Below, piece after piece: positions 44,241 to 56,516 of a stretch of 64,000 bases of DNA. Position 1 is the first letter of the stretch; every line of letters begins with the position of its first letter. Source of the DNA: Lepraria neglecta (taxonomy: Eukaryota > Ascomycota > Lecanoromycetes > Lecanorales > Stereocaulaceae); NCBI GenBank assembly GCA_033220425.1, contig CM065651.1, forward strand, positions 3,534,001 to 3,598,000. Reading direction: 5' to 3'. The notes below the pieces were generated by a model. The model saw only the letters and a program-made list of their open reading frames with translations. It was not told the origin of the DNA and did no database searches. The translations under genes were made by a program, and so were the position numbers.

Positions 44241-44854
44241 AGGAGTCATATGCTTTTTTTGCGATCTTCGGGGAGGGGGTGAAGCCAAACTACTGGCCTT
44301 TGTATGTCCGCATGCAACCAACAAGCTGAAGCCTCTTCTGTTCATCGGAGCGAGTGATGGTTTCCTTTGTTGAGGCAGTGTCAGCAACTCGAGGGATCAT
44401 GTAAGGGACAAGGATGACCAGAAAAGACGTTGCATACCTATCATAGGCCTCCACACCCGTCACTGTATACTTTTCGGTCCGTGGTGTTGTGCTGGAGGGC
44501 GTCGAGAATGTCTGAGTCCCTTGCCGTGGCGGCGTGAGGAACTTGATGGTGAAAATGGTGGTCAGGATGGGTTGCTATGGACAAGAAAGGCTTCGGTGTA
44601 GTGCTTACCATCGCTGTCATGCTGTCCTTGGTGGACGAGCTTTCACACTCGAGAGCTTTGGGAGGGGTGCATGGTTGCCATGGCTCACAGAACGCAGGTT
44701 TATGATGACGATATGGTGTGGCTGCTTGAGTTTGCTTCCAACGACGAAGGGTTCGAGACGGATAGAGAGATGATGCTGTGCAATGGAGAGATGGTCGAGG
44801 AGTAAAGAGTGTGTAGGATGGAGAAAGTATACAAGTGGAAGATTCCTTATGCAC
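44241..44854 (-). CDS. Possible small multi-exon gene of unknown function
   Basis: Minus-strand sequence looks coding across frames that splice sites can join. A first part ends STKDSMTAM at a GTAAGC donor (about 44610). A 67-nt intron with CTGAC and a CAAG acceptor leads to FLTPPRQGTQTFSTPSSTT and EKYTVTGVEAYDR, then a GTATGC donor. The third exon is uncertain. I do not recognise the product, and the start is not fixed. This is a tentative call from splice signals and composition alone. Confidence 0.3.
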
Positions 44855-46372
44855 GAGAAAACGAGCTAACGTAGCTCGTACCGCGAGATTTACAGGTTGG
44901 GAAGGCAGGCGTCAGCGTTGAGAGCCATCGAGGGAAGGAGCTGGGTCGAGAGGGTGCGCTCCTGCCACTGGTACGTAATCTCCCATTAATTTTTGCACCT
45001 ACTACTAAATTTGCTCCTTCTCGAAGTAATCGAAATTACGAACTTGCTCTAATGACTACGTTCTAAACGGCAGTTGTAAGTGTCAAATGCAATCCATCTC
45101 CCTCCAGTTTTCGTCTAGCTGATTTCCATGGGCATTCCATCATGTTTGGCAACTACTCATTGGTACTCTTCCAAACGCACAAGTGAATTGCGAGAAGCTC
45201 TGAAGCAGTGGTTGCCCCTACCGCGACGAATAGCTCCTTCAATCACGGTTGCCGCAGCTACTTGGGATCTCCATGTCCCACCATCTATGAGCTCCATCAT
45301 GGAGGTACATTCCACCAGTAGCATGGCGGTTCAGTCACGCATAATTTGCCAATTGTGAATTGCTAGAGCTAGAACACCCTGAGTCTACGCAGTGTGGCTA
45401 TCAACCTCCTGCTACTGATTTGAAGACGTCCTGTCTCAGTGGCTTCCATTCAGTGTACGCAATTTAGAAAAGCGTGGAAAGACCACTTTCCAAAAACGTT
45501 GATTTACAGTTGGGAGATTTGCGTGCAATAGAGTTCTCTTGAATTAGACAACTCTATATTCAGAAAATAAGAAATGATTGATACAGATGTTAATTCAATT
45601 TCTACATGTCCAACGATATTAAGGCCTGCCATAAGATTCCGAAGCACTTTCCGAACTTCTTGGGTCTTGAACGCTAGAACTAAAGGCGATATTTGCAATG
45701 GAAGGCATCACGGATGGTTGCTGTGGAGATGCCTGCGCAAACAAAGTTAAGGGGATTGCGATAAATGCTCCTGTTGCTCTTTCCTCCGAAAGCTAGGTCC
45801 TGGCGCCTCAACGACGGGACCTTTCATCTCGTTGGCTTAGCCTCGCGGGTTCGTGTCCACTGCTGTGATTGTGTTCCAAGTATGTCACAGAAGGAAGTTT
45901 TTGCACCAAGCGTACATGACTATTACACGCCAGTAGCAAGATTGACAAGTTTAGTCACTTATCGGTGCCTCAAATTCAGGCGTGTGGCCAACTAGTGTTA
46001 CCACAAAAGCGGCAACGGTGAAGTCACCTATCTCGTAGAAGCTATGTAGTAGTCATAGTTCATGAGGGATTGGTAAAGGCTCTTCTAGTGATGCTGGAAC
46101 GCCTGCCTGGCACGATACAGGGGCTGATCCAATAAAGCACTTGCAGAGGGAATTCCTAACCACACCGATCGACATTTGCTTTGACAGCTTGCACAAGGCT
46201 TGGGGTTAGATTGGGAAGAGCAACTCAAGATAGAAGAGAGAATGATTCAAGATTGCTCAAGCTCTGGATAAAGCCTAAGTCGATATAGCGTGCAGTAATC
46301 TATAACGCATGTCCAAACGCTTTGGTCGTAAACACTTAACGCACTGTAATCACGCTGATAAATAACAAAGAC
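44855..46372. other. Intergenic 1.5 kb
   Basis: No frame with coding character and no repeats noticed. This is the 3' side of the Fig1 gene. Confidence 0.5.
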
Positions 46373-47308
46373 TCATAAGCTTGATTCATCAGTCAAAGTA
46401 TCCAAAGTCGTAATGCTATAGATCATCACAAGAACACCAATCGCAGGAACAATAATGCACCCTAGTCCCACCCAACCTAACGCCATAGCCATCGCGCCGA
46501 CCTCGCTCTTGATGGTTCCATATCCCATGTCCTGAACGGTCGTCGCGACTGCCACGGAAGCTGTATGCTGCCACATCATCGATACCAAAGCCAGTAGAGT
46601 AGCGAGGACAGATGCAGCCAGCGCGAGATTCGAGACTGGCCGAGAGGGAAAGGGTTTCACGTCTACTTCGCTACCTGTTTCGTTGGTCTCTTGGTGCCAG
46701 CCGGGGAAGGTCAGGAGGAGGCCGATGGCGATTATTGCGAGGGCCACGGCGGCGATACTATGGCTCATCCATTAGATTTTTCCACGCAATGGCAGGCCAA
46801 CGTTTAATGGCGTACATCAACCCACTAAACACAATTCCATCCTTGAACTTCTGACTCGCCCAAATCAAGTTTAAGGGATCCTGAAATGGTTGAAATTGCC
46901 TTGCGAGCCCAACCGAATCGCTGCTGCATATCCAGATGCCACCAGCATAGGTTACGCAGAGGCCAAAGTAGCCGGTCCTGACTTCGAGCGAAGTGCCATT
47001 TACGAGGTTGTTGAAGGTAGCTGTGAGGTTTGGATTCACTTGGGATGAAGAGTTGAGAGGTGTGCCTTGTTGGTAGGAGAGGGAGACGAGGTAGAGGTTT
47101 AGTATGGAGGATGAGGACGAGGTGCAGCCTGCTAATACTAAAGCTAGGAAGTGTAAGCAGGCGTGACAAGTAATGGGGCTGATGAATGCAGAAGGTCTCC
47201 TAGTTAGTTGATGAGAGAAAGCTCACAATACAAAATTACTGCACAGAGCAACAAGGCAATTAAGATGTGGTGATAACTTAGAGGCGTGGTAAATCGCACG
47301 TTCGCCAT
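46373..47308 (-). CDS. Fig1-family claudin-like membrane protein
   Basis: Three exons were rebuilt. Exon 1 starts at the ATG at 47308 (MANVRFTTPLSYHHILIALL). Intron 1 is 47226-47144 (83 nt), exon 2 carries LVLAGCTSSSSSILNLYLVS, intron 2 is 46815-46758 (58 nt, GTACGC...CCATAG), and exon 3 ends at 46373. The product is about 265 residues with four membrane segments. The extracellular loop holds GYFGLCVTYAGGIWIC, which fits the Gly-hydrophobic-hydrophobic-Gly-x-Cys...Cys motif shared by Fig1 and claudins. Fig1 proteins (Pfam PF12351) act in calcium influx and membrane fusion during mating in yeast, and in hyphal fusion and fruiting in filamentous fungi. Confidence 0.9.
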
Positions 47309-48011
47309 CCCGATAGGTCTTTCCGAGGAATAATCAATAGTTCATAGCAGCGCAACAAAGCCCATTGCAGACCAAGCTCAGATTGTTTGTCGAGCAAGCA
47401 ATGGGGACATGAATGAAATTTCCCCACACTCCCATCCAGGTCTGCAGCAGAAAAAAGTGTTGGCCAATCAGGAATATGTGACTTTAGCTGCTTCACCTTG
47501 CCAAGAAGTGGCCCAGTCAAAGGCCTAGAGCGGGCCCCGAGGCGACCCCGCTAGACCGCCTAGAAAGGTGACTTGGATGGCTCCCGGATATTGCTCTAGG
47601 CGAGTGAGGGAACCAATGCCGGCATAGGCTATCTTACTTCTGGAGTGGTTTCGGCATTGGCACGACCACTGCAGCTCGATTCAGCCCACGCGTCTGCAAT
47701 CCTAGCCCCTACGATGTCCAAGACCCTGCTTCCGCCGATCGAGGCTATGGAAACGTTCAGGGTTGAGTCCATGACCAATTCCACATGGACGCTGAGCGGT
47801 ATCGCCTCTGCCTGGACTAACGTCTCCAACAAGGAGAGGAGCCTTCCCGGTGTACTTCTGATCCGTGACGATGGATAAGGGGTCTTCAGTGGATTAATTC
47901 TCGTCGTCACTACCAGCGTCTCACCGTATGGATGGTGGGCCTTGTGGTAAGACGTGATAAAATAATAATACCATTGTGGACACCATTACTAATGATATGT
48001 AAGGAGACTTG
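47309..48011. other. Divergent intergenic region
   Basis: Lies between the Fig1 and CorA-like genes. A minus-strand frame at 47629-47910 is protein-like and ends at a plausible GTAAGA donor, but begins with GTG and has no recognised domain, so I do not call it. Confidence 0.45.
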
Positions 48012-50997
48012 ATGTCCGAGACACCAGCCCCACCCACGCCCAATACGATACCTCCGAGCATAAATCAAGCAGACGCCCTGGTCTCTGGCGCTTTGCAGGC
48101 ACCTGATGGCAACGAATCATTGTATACACCTTCGAAGGTTGCTGAAGGAAACGACTTGCAGGACGCTGGACAGCGGACGTCTCTGAAGGCGCTCGTGAAC
48201 ATCCCGTCGAGCGCCTATGTCCCAGTGCCTAGTGACCCAGATGCAATATCTACAGCCATACCGGACTCAATTGGTGAACAGTCGTTGACGGAGCCTGTTG
48301 AATCAGGGAAGAAAAGACCGTCCTCGACTGCCGTCAAAGCTACTTTGCCAGCGAAACCAGTCGAATCGCAGCCAAGAGCCAAGCCTTACGCCAAAGCAAT
48401 AAAGTCTCTCCGTACGCACTTGCCACATCTCAACAATGTCCTTAGCCCCGGTCGTCACAAGCGAGTGACCGTGGAATGCTACGATTACTCGAACAATGCG
48501 CTAGCTTCAAGGCGGACATTCGCCCACAAGGAAAAGTCTGATGACTTCTATACAGACGAAAATGTGTCACTCCGTCAGATTTTGGAGAGTCACCCTTCGG
48601 GAAATGTCCAGCTTCGGCTCATCGTTGCAGAAGACCTGTCCACAGAACTCATTGAATGTCTTGGATCTTCTTTGAATATCAGCCCCGAAGTGTTCGAGGA
48701 GCATCTTTTGAATGCAGGGTGGCAAAATGGCGAGTTCGATGATTCCGAATCCGACACCTGGATCACCCATGATATGGTTAAAAACTATAGAACGCTGAGG
48801 TGGTATAGACCAGTCAAAAGAAAACTGCAACGGCCATACTCGGCATTTGATTGGGCAACACTTCTAGATCCCTTCGAGCCAGCGATGTCGTGGACTGAGG
48901 CAGTCCCGAACGATACCGGCAAGCCTTACGGTGTCGGCCATTCTACAAGACCTTCAACTAATATACTGAGACGTGACTGGGACTTGAAGACTGATGCTGA
49001 GGCGCATCTCGCAGTGGGAGACATGGCTGCTTGGGAAGAAAGGGCAACGATATGGAGCCGGCAGAGTGAAAGCTGCAGCGTTGGTGCGTGCAACATCGTT
49101 TTCCTCGATTTTAGTATTGACCGTCAGCTCAGTCGTACTTTTGCTGGACCCCTTGCCAATACTACAAGACCAAATGAGTGGCGCAGCAATAGCTCTACAA
49201 CGATTGGGGGTCTATGAGCCTGTAGGCGTAGTAAAGCCTTCGGAGGATCAGCGGAGCGTCACAGATAGCAACCACCCAGCGCAGGAAGCTTTGAGCCCTC
49301 CGCCGAAAGCGCTCGTTAGGTCCCGAACTTTCGTGAAGCCTAGGCAACGAGCAGGGAACAAATTGCTCAACCTACGAGCTTGGATAATGGGCAAGCCAAT
49401 GTTCGGTGATGACCCTTCTGATGAGAGGAAGACAGCTGGGGAAGATGCTGGCCAGTCAGAAGATCCTGAAAAGGGCCAACGAAGCAAAAAGCGCGAAACG
49501 AGAGGAAAGCTCGTTCGCGATCCTAAGACTCGCAGTGGGATGGCCAAATTTCTGGCACGGCTAACCGGAAACACTCCTAAGAAATCTGAAGGTGTCGAGG
49601 AGCCAGACGTCCTTGCTGAGCGGGTAGGTTCTGAAAGGATTACACTCGAACCTCTAGCTCGCTGTATGTTCGAGGGCGTGTTCCCTAGAGGACCCGTGGT
49701 GGACTATGACTTCCTTATGTCGACACTGAACATAGAACTTCTTGCTGAGCACATGGACAACAATAGGTCTACGGCGAAAAGTCTCGCGCAATGGATACAG
49801 CATCAAGACAACCATCAGCACAGTAGAGCTACACAATGCGACCCTCTAGGAAGCTTATTCGCCATTGCACAACGCGATACACTGAATGTGTTGCGTCTAA
49901 TGGACTTGGCGCTGAAGGAAATTGGACAGCACATTCTGGACGATACATTGATACAACAAAGACTCATCCATTGGCGACATTTGCTAGAAAGGTTTGACAC
50001 TGAGCTTCAACAACTAGAGGACTCGTTCCGTCGATTTGTCAAATTCACTGACATGTTGGGGCTCCCCAGCACCAGCGGTCAAGCGCGTTCTACCATAGAC
50101 CACCTGCTCGAAGACTGCGTTGCTCAAATATCAACTCTAGGCCAACGTACTAAGAGGTCTTACACATCGTTGATGGCCAACATGTCTATCGTGGAAAGCA
50201 AGCGAGGGATCGCCGAGGCCGAAAGCGTCACAAAGCTGACGGAATTGGCTTTCTTCTTCATACCACTGACATTCTCAGCCAGTATATTCAGTATGCAAGT
50301 GAAGGAGCTCAGCTCAGCCACAGTTTCCCTTTCAGCATTCTTTATCCTTGCTATTATCATCACGACCTGCTCCTACGCCCTTCGTCTTTTCATACGTAGT
50401 ACTTCAGTCATCCGCCTCCGCCGACACTACATGAAAGAGATCAGAGCGGACGCAGGTCTACCACCTGAAGCTTCCATCCCGACAACATCCTTTCTTATCT
50501 GGGTCTGGCACCGTATTGGACTTCTCACTACTCTCGTTTCAGTGATTGTCGCCGTACTTGCGGTGCCATTGGCCTTTTTGTGGACCAGGGATATGAACCA
50601 TGGCTACCAAGCAGTCCTCACTGTCCTAGAATTAGTGCTGGTATCAGTAGCCGCATACTTCGTCGCCAAGACTTTACTCTACACCGACGCCCGGGGTCTC
50701 CATTTCCGGCGTGATATATTCAAAGATGCACCGAGGCAGAAAAGTCGAGAGCAACAAGTGCCATTGGTCAGCCAATGGCGTGATCTTTTCACAACGATGA
50801 CAATGCCCTCCTGGCTGTCTTCGCGGTTTTTCTTGATCGCCCTGGCAGCGACGGCCGTAGCTGTCGGTCCAGTAGTCGCCGTCTGGACTCGTCCTCTGGA
50901 GACAGGTATCAAGGTCGGAGTCACAATTGTACTTGGATTCATCTACATTGGCTCCCTGGTAGTCTTACTGCTCAAGGCATCAAGACTTACTCCATGA
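48012..50997 (+). CDS. CorA-like divalent-metal transporter
   Basis: The start is the ATG at 48012. One intron at 49084-49132 (49 nt, GTGCGT...TTGACC...CTCAG) links the frame ending SRQSESCSV to VVLLLDPLPILQDQ; without it the two halves appear as separate frames. The product is about 978 residues. The N-terminal 330 residues are a disordered start plus a globular domain; the middle is basic. The C-terminal half has a long helical stalk (DTLNVLRLMDLALKEIG, LIHWRHLLERFDTELQQLED) and then the CorA-type transmembrane pair (LTELAFFFIPLTFSASIFSM, LSAFFILAIIITTCSYAL). Four additional hydrophobic segments follow. The usual GMN after TM1 is not visible; the site reads SIFSMQVKEL. Magnesium transport is the family role, but selectivity here is uncertain. 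Confidence 0.85.
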
Positions 50998-51657
50998 AGG
51001 GTATTGAGCATCGCTTGAAGCCTTAGATCCGGCATGGCATGATAGACAGATGTACGAGATGCGTTAGATCGAGAGTCAAAAACTGGAAATATACGATGAG
51101 CTCCAGAGAAGGGGAATAGCTAAGGCGTTCGGAGAGAGACCAGAGGAAGTTCATATCACATCAACCCTCGGGACTGGAAAGAGTGAGCGTCAGGCAACAT
51201 AGGCATTTATCGAGAGCAACTGCAAACGGGACCAGGGAGCCTCTCAGACTCTCTTTAGCCGTGCCTTGAACTGCCAATGTCGAAGCATGGAAAGGGCCAT
51301 TCAATTTGGAAGAAAAGGCCGTTGAGATCTGATCAAGCTCTACATAAACTTAGGTAGTCAAAGAATGACTTGTCCTGGACCAGCTCATTGGAGACGACGC
51401 CGAAGTAGCAGTGTTTACGCCGGAGTCTTGCTAGGCTGGATTAACCAATGTCTTGGGACTCAAGAAATGGCTTTCATACATATTTCATACAGAGCGTTCA
51501 TTCAAAGACTAAGACCAGAGGTACATAACGGCAGAAACTTCATTAATGCAAACCCCCACGCTCATGCTCATGCTCTAAATAAGAGGATAAATCTGCCAGC
51601 TAGCCTACGCCACCCAATCACGTTTCAATATCGAAACATGCATTATTAACCAAACAT
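50998..51657. other. Convergent intergenic spacer
   Basis: No gene seen between the CorA-like gene and the GPI-anchor-type gene. It contains a short CATGCTCATGCTCATGCTC-like microrepeat near 51560. Confidence 0.5.
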
Positions 51658-52696
51658 TCAGACATTCAACCAAGCACCCGCACCAGCAACAAGCGCCGCA
51701 AAACCAGCAGCAGCCGTCCTCATCGGAGCCGCCGCACCAGTAAAAGCGACTACACTTTTCGTAGAGCTTGGAGTGAAAGCCACGATACTTTTGGACGACG
51801 TCTTCAACTGCACAACCGTCGAGGGGGCACTATGAGAGCTCGACCGTTCAAGGACTGATGCTGGCGCTGGCAGGGCGGTCACAGTGGTGTAGACGGTGAC
51901 TGGATTGCAAGAGTGGCACATTGGGCATGTATTGGGACAGCCAGTCCCAATAGGAACCACCCACGGATGACCGGTTCCAGATGGAAAGTACCCCGGGTTA
52001 CCAGTTCCAGAAAGAAAGTACAACGGATGAGTAGTGCCGAAAGGAAATTGCTCGTACGTCCTAGTGGGCTTAAGATCCGCTTCATATATGCGGAACGCCG
52101 AGTCGTAGACAGCACCGACGCTTTCCCGGAGCGGAGCAGCAATGTCAGATGCCCACACCGGTGTCGCACTTGCTTCCAAGGCTACAACCACTCCCATCGG
52201 GTCTCCGTAGAGAGACTGGACCTCAGTTGGGGCAGCAGCATAGACGGCTTCGAGGAGGGATTTCCCTCCAGGCTGTGCAGCCGCGGAGGAGATGTAGTCG
52301 TTGAAGTCATGTTTGGCTTTATTGGGCTTGGCGAAATCGGTGATGAAGGTGTTGGCTACCGACGTTGGGATTTTGCTGAACCAATCTGGGGTAGTGGTTG
52401 CGCTGGCGAGTTGGGCTAAGAGCACTGAGGGGTCGTGTGAGGCTGCGTCTTGCACGGCTGGTGGGGCGGCGGATACTATGGCGGCGAGGTTGGCGGCGTG
52501 GCTGGGGTCTGCTTTGATGGTTGAGATGACGTGTTTGAAGTCGTTGTTTACTTTCGAAACCTGGTAAGAAGGGGATTAGGTTGTGGGTATGGTGGGGTGG
52601 GTTTGGGAGGGAACTTACCAGGCCTGGGTCGACGTTTAGCTGCGCGAGGGAAAGGACTGAGAAGAGGGCGATGCTGGTGAGGAGCTTGGTCTGCAT
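51658..52696 (-). CDS. Secreted, GPI-anchor-type surface protein
   Basis: Exon 1 starts at the ATG at 52696 with a signal peptide (MQTKLLTSIALFSVLSLAQL). The intron is 52618-52561 (58 nt, GTAAGT...CTTACCAG, phase 0) and exon 2 runs to 51658; the product is about 326 residues. A helical Ala-rich domain (about residues 27-160) is followed by a repeat segment in which the motif (Y/F)-x-x-SGTG-x-P recurs three times (FLSGTGNPGYFPSGTGHP), a cysteine cluster GCPNTCPMCHSCNP, a Ser/Thr-rich stalk (SSKSIVAFTPSSTKSVVAF), and a hydrophobic C-terminus (AAAGFAALVAGAGAWLNV) suited to GPI attachment. Family not recognised; a cell-wall or surface role is inferred. Confidence 0.8.
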
Positions 52697-54196
52697 TTTG
52701 ATATGCTGAGCTGAGTGTGGATTTCTTAAACGAATGTGGAGTAACAGAAAGAAAGATTATGGACGTAAGAAAAGCAGATACTCAAGATGGCAAGACTTAG
52801 ATGGAGACATCAACAGTAGCAGGCGGAACTTCTAATATGTAAGCATGAAGAACAACACAGAGGCTGAGGCATAGTCTAACTGAGAGTCGAGACTCTGCTT
52901 CTAAAAAAGCTGTAGGCCGCCTAAGTCCCATGATAATTACCATCACCAAAAATACTTTAGTAGAATGAGATGAGCGGGGAAAGTGACCAGCGGTCGGCCT
53001 GAGCTATACGTGTTTCAACTGCACATAAAGCCTCATCGTAGCATGATAAGTCAGCGTTTAAGACTTTTGAAACACTTGTGGCTTGGATTTTGGTAGATTA
53101 GGACACTTGCCCTGCCACGTGGGAGAGCATAAACAAAGACTCGGCATGGGCCTCGTCTCGAATATTAGTCATTAGCATATTGTTATAGATGCCATGATTA
53201 GTGCAGAGTGTTTATTGACAAAGGCCTGAGAAGCTTCAGAACACATAGATGGTGTTGGCGGCGTAGGGGCTGAGTGGGGGCGTGAGCTGGCAGCGAATGG
53301 ACGCCTGACGGCTGTGCCTTGGAGCTGAGCAAGCCAAGCGGCCTACAACCATCTATTATGAAAGGATACAGTGGTGTTTGTCGCTAAGGGATGTTGAGGA
53401 AGGAATGAGCAGCGGTGCCAAAGCGGTGGCGTGGATGCCAAGACGTTAGACTGCCAAGAATTGACCAGTCTTTCCAAATTTCCCAGCTGTGTTTTCCTTC
53501 TTTCAACATCGGTTTCACATTCAAAGCTGTTCTTCTCAAGAGGCCTGGGAGCTACCAACTTGAACCCACAGTGCTTCAAGTATGGACCTCGCCTGTTATT
53601 CTTTGTCACAATTGGCTCGCCTGTCATGGTAAGCCGTGCTGCGAAGGATCTCAATGAACAAACACCTCCGCTTTAATGATTCTTGAAAGAAGTGCCAATC
53701 GAGATCCAGGGATTCCTCGGAGCTGGTGGCTTTCGCTGCAATAAATGCAGCGAAAGTCTCATCATGGGCCGGCGGATCACGCACCTGCTCCTCTATGCAA
53801 TGCGCGTTTTGAACGGACCCTCGGCTTGTCTCATGCAATAGGCGCATTCCAAATCACTGGAGACCTATCTTTTGAAACACAAGTTTACGAACTCACGTAT
53901 CGTGTGGGGGTGGAAGAGCGAACAGTTGTAGAAACCCAGCACGACGGTCTTCTCAGCCGCACGCAATCCTGGTGTTCACACAATATCTCAATTAATTGGA
54001 TGGCGACTATGCACATGACGGAGCTGAAATCTCATATCCCTATTTGGTTATACCCAGGTAAAACTGTCATGAAAGCACATCTCAAAGTCCATAACAAATT
54101 CATTTCTTATTTCACATCTGCTATTAATCTAGCGTTTCTATCAATCTAACATCGAGCATCATGTCGAATCTCGGAATTCTGGTAAGCCTTCCTTAG
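52697..54196. other. Intergenic 1.5 kb with a perfect hairpin
   Basis: No convincing gene. A frame at 53745-54149 has an unrecognised product, and its upstream context does not suggest a real start. A perfect 11-bp inverted repeat with a 5-bp loop (CTTTCGCTGCA, loop ATAAA) lies at 53730-53756. Confidence 0.5.
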
Positions 54197-54317
54197 CTCG
54201 CCGATAACATTGTGGGAGCAATGGCGATTGGTTTGTGCGCATAGTCCCCTTTCCAAACTCGCCGATAACATTCTAGGAGCAATAGCAATTGGTTTGTGCG
54301 CATAGTCCCCTTTCCAA
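54197..54317. repeat. Tandem duplication, 61-bp period
   Basis: The segment starting CTCGCCGATAACATT and ending CATAGTCCCCTTTCCAA occurs twice head to tail (54197-54257 and 54258-54317), with a handful of substitutions. It lies just upstream of the decayed extracellular-protein gene. Confidence 0.85.
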
Positions 54318-54434
54318 GACACCCTGTTGATAACGTTGCGGAAGTTTGGTCCATCTCTTTATTACAGCATCTTCTGTGCACAATTCGAGTCAGGGCCTTC
54401 AAGGTATGTCTTGGAAAGCCGTTTCTTCTTCAAA

Positions 54435-56516
54435 ATGACACCGATTTCAATGCTCACAAAATCGCTACCAAGTCTAATGCCAAACAACTGTGCAAATTGC
54501 ACCGCGCCTCCATCCTATACCACCATTACAAGTGTCATCGATTCCTGTGGCTTTGTCAATATTACTGCCAATTTGTACGACAAGCACGTGAACTGTTCGG
54601 ATACTACGTCTTTGGTATTCACCAAGACATTGGCGCCGTACGTAACGTGCTGCACCGACTGCGATATGGGTGCGGACAGGATCCAGATTTTTTATTAGCA
54701 GCCGGAGACCGCCACGACAAATCAGAGCATAGCATCTGCGTCAGCGCTACCATACACTCCAGTGTCTGATGATTACACATAGTCATTTTACCCCAAATAT
54801 CGAAAGTTTCGGCTAATATCACGTAGCACATCGCCATCCGTCTACGTCATGTATAAAAGGCTGAAGGCAGATTGGAATTGTGACCTATAATTGTTCCAGT
54901 CTTATGCTCAGATCGGAAAAATCTATGACAAGATCACAACCGCATACGAGCCGGACGAGCTGTCGACTGGCCATTGCTATCACACCAACTGGAGTCCAAT
55001 CAATTACACGGAATTCTACTATCCCACGCCCGATTATGACGTGGTAACAGAAGCTGCTTGTTCCTACGGCAATCTCGGTCCGAAGACAGTAGACTCATCT
55101 TTCATCCTTGCTGGCTCCCCTATATTCTCAATCCCCAGCGGATTGTCTCTTTTCGATCCTTTGTGGAGAACTTGCTCCGCGGCAGACCCTGGCGGTTATG
55201 ATCCACCCATGGTGTTAACGGAAACAAAGGCCCTTGTTCCGATCCTACAGCTATCCCTACTCTGGTATCTCGAGCAATGCCTGCATCTTCAGTGACGCAT
55301 CAACTCGCCGCCGAAACTATCGCTAATCCGCAACTGAACACAAGCCCACAAGCGATAACATTGCCTAGTAGGGACCACGCTAACCAACCCCAAGACCCGG
55401 CAGCTGCCAGCGCAACTGAAGGCACACAATCAAAACAGTCCCGCACCAATTCAATCCGGAGACGATGAACAAAACGATCCAGCGGGAGCAACAGCACTAG
55501 GCCCCGGCGAAGACACAGCGAAATATAGCCAAGAAGGATCTAAGCCAAGCAATCCCGCTCACAATGGACAAGACGATCCTGCCGGCGACACCGTCGAAAT
55601 TTTAGGGGACGACATAGGCGGCGCAAAGTCCGACGTAACAGGGTTTATGCAGATCTCCAACCTGGCGGCAACAAGTAGTGCCAAGAGTCTACAGTACGCA
55701 GCAGAAACCAACAGCGACGGTAGCAGGTTCCCCAGCCCATCCATCCGTACTGACAATGACGAAGTCCTCGGAGCAGCTTATGCTGGCGATGCACCTCTTC
55801 ATGAAGGCCCTGACGGTATTGTTGTACTTGGAACTTTGATCCTCCCACCGGGGCCTCAGACCACACCCTCTGGCCATATTATCTCTGTTGGTTCTGGAAT
55901 CGTTATTGCGGACGGCACTTCGTACACACTGGAAACATCTAGCGGCGAGGTGATAATAAGAAGCTTGAGACTGCCGGTGGGAGTACAGACAACACGCTCA
56001 GGCCGTGTGGTATCCGCTAGCTCAGATCTTGTCGTCGTGGACCGTATATCTTACACTGTGGATGCTTCAAACGGTGGTATTATACCGGGGGCCTTGACCC
56101 TTCCGCCAAGAGCCCATACCACATATTTAGGTCACTCTATTTCCGTTAGCTTTGGCCTTATTCTCGTAGATAGTATCTCATATACCCTAGTAGCAGGAGG
56201 CGCTGAAGCTCTTCAGGAGTTTATGAATGATATGCAAGTAGATCAAAGGAAGCAACGCCTTGAGCGCAGGACAGGACAATGACTCCGCTCAAACCCCTTT
56301 CACGACTGCTGCACCTTCGGGTCCAAACATAGCGAATCTAATTATGTCTGCGTTCGGGAATGGCCCGGCCGCAGCCACGACCACACATATTTCCCTGAGT
56401 GAGCCCTCACCTGCAGCTTTCCCAGGCGGGCGCATCGAGGGTGCAGTCAACCTCTCTTTCGGACTCGCTACTGCTATTCAACCTCATCATATGTACTCTT
56501 ATATCGTGAGACCGTA
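54435..56516 (+). pseudogene. Decayed extracellular repeat protein (PGP-x-TT-x-SGH...DGTSYTL type)
   Basis: Protein-like pieces lie in order on the plus strand. They are a cysteine-rich N-terminal part (54435-54698; NNCANCTAPPSY, CGFVNITANLYDKHVNC), which meets a TAG where a Trp codon would fit (QIFY-stop-QPETATTNQ); a second cysteine-containing part (54891-55240; CSYGNLGPKTVDSSFILAG, DPPMVLTETKALVP); a linker (DPTAIPTLVSRAMPASS); and three repeats of about 40 residues (55800-56200; LPPGPQTTPSGHIISVGSGI, IADGTSYTLE). A final part ends in VRP. The frame changes at about 55239, in 55380-55450 and at about 56260. Repeats of this style occur in large secreted fungal proteins of unknown function. 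The changes at 55239 and elsewhere could be sequencing errors, but the TAG argues for decay. Confidence 0.6.

Noticed and set aside
47629-47910. Minus-strand frame ending at a GTAAGA donor
   Set aside because: Composition is protein-like, but it starts with GTG and no upstream exon was found.
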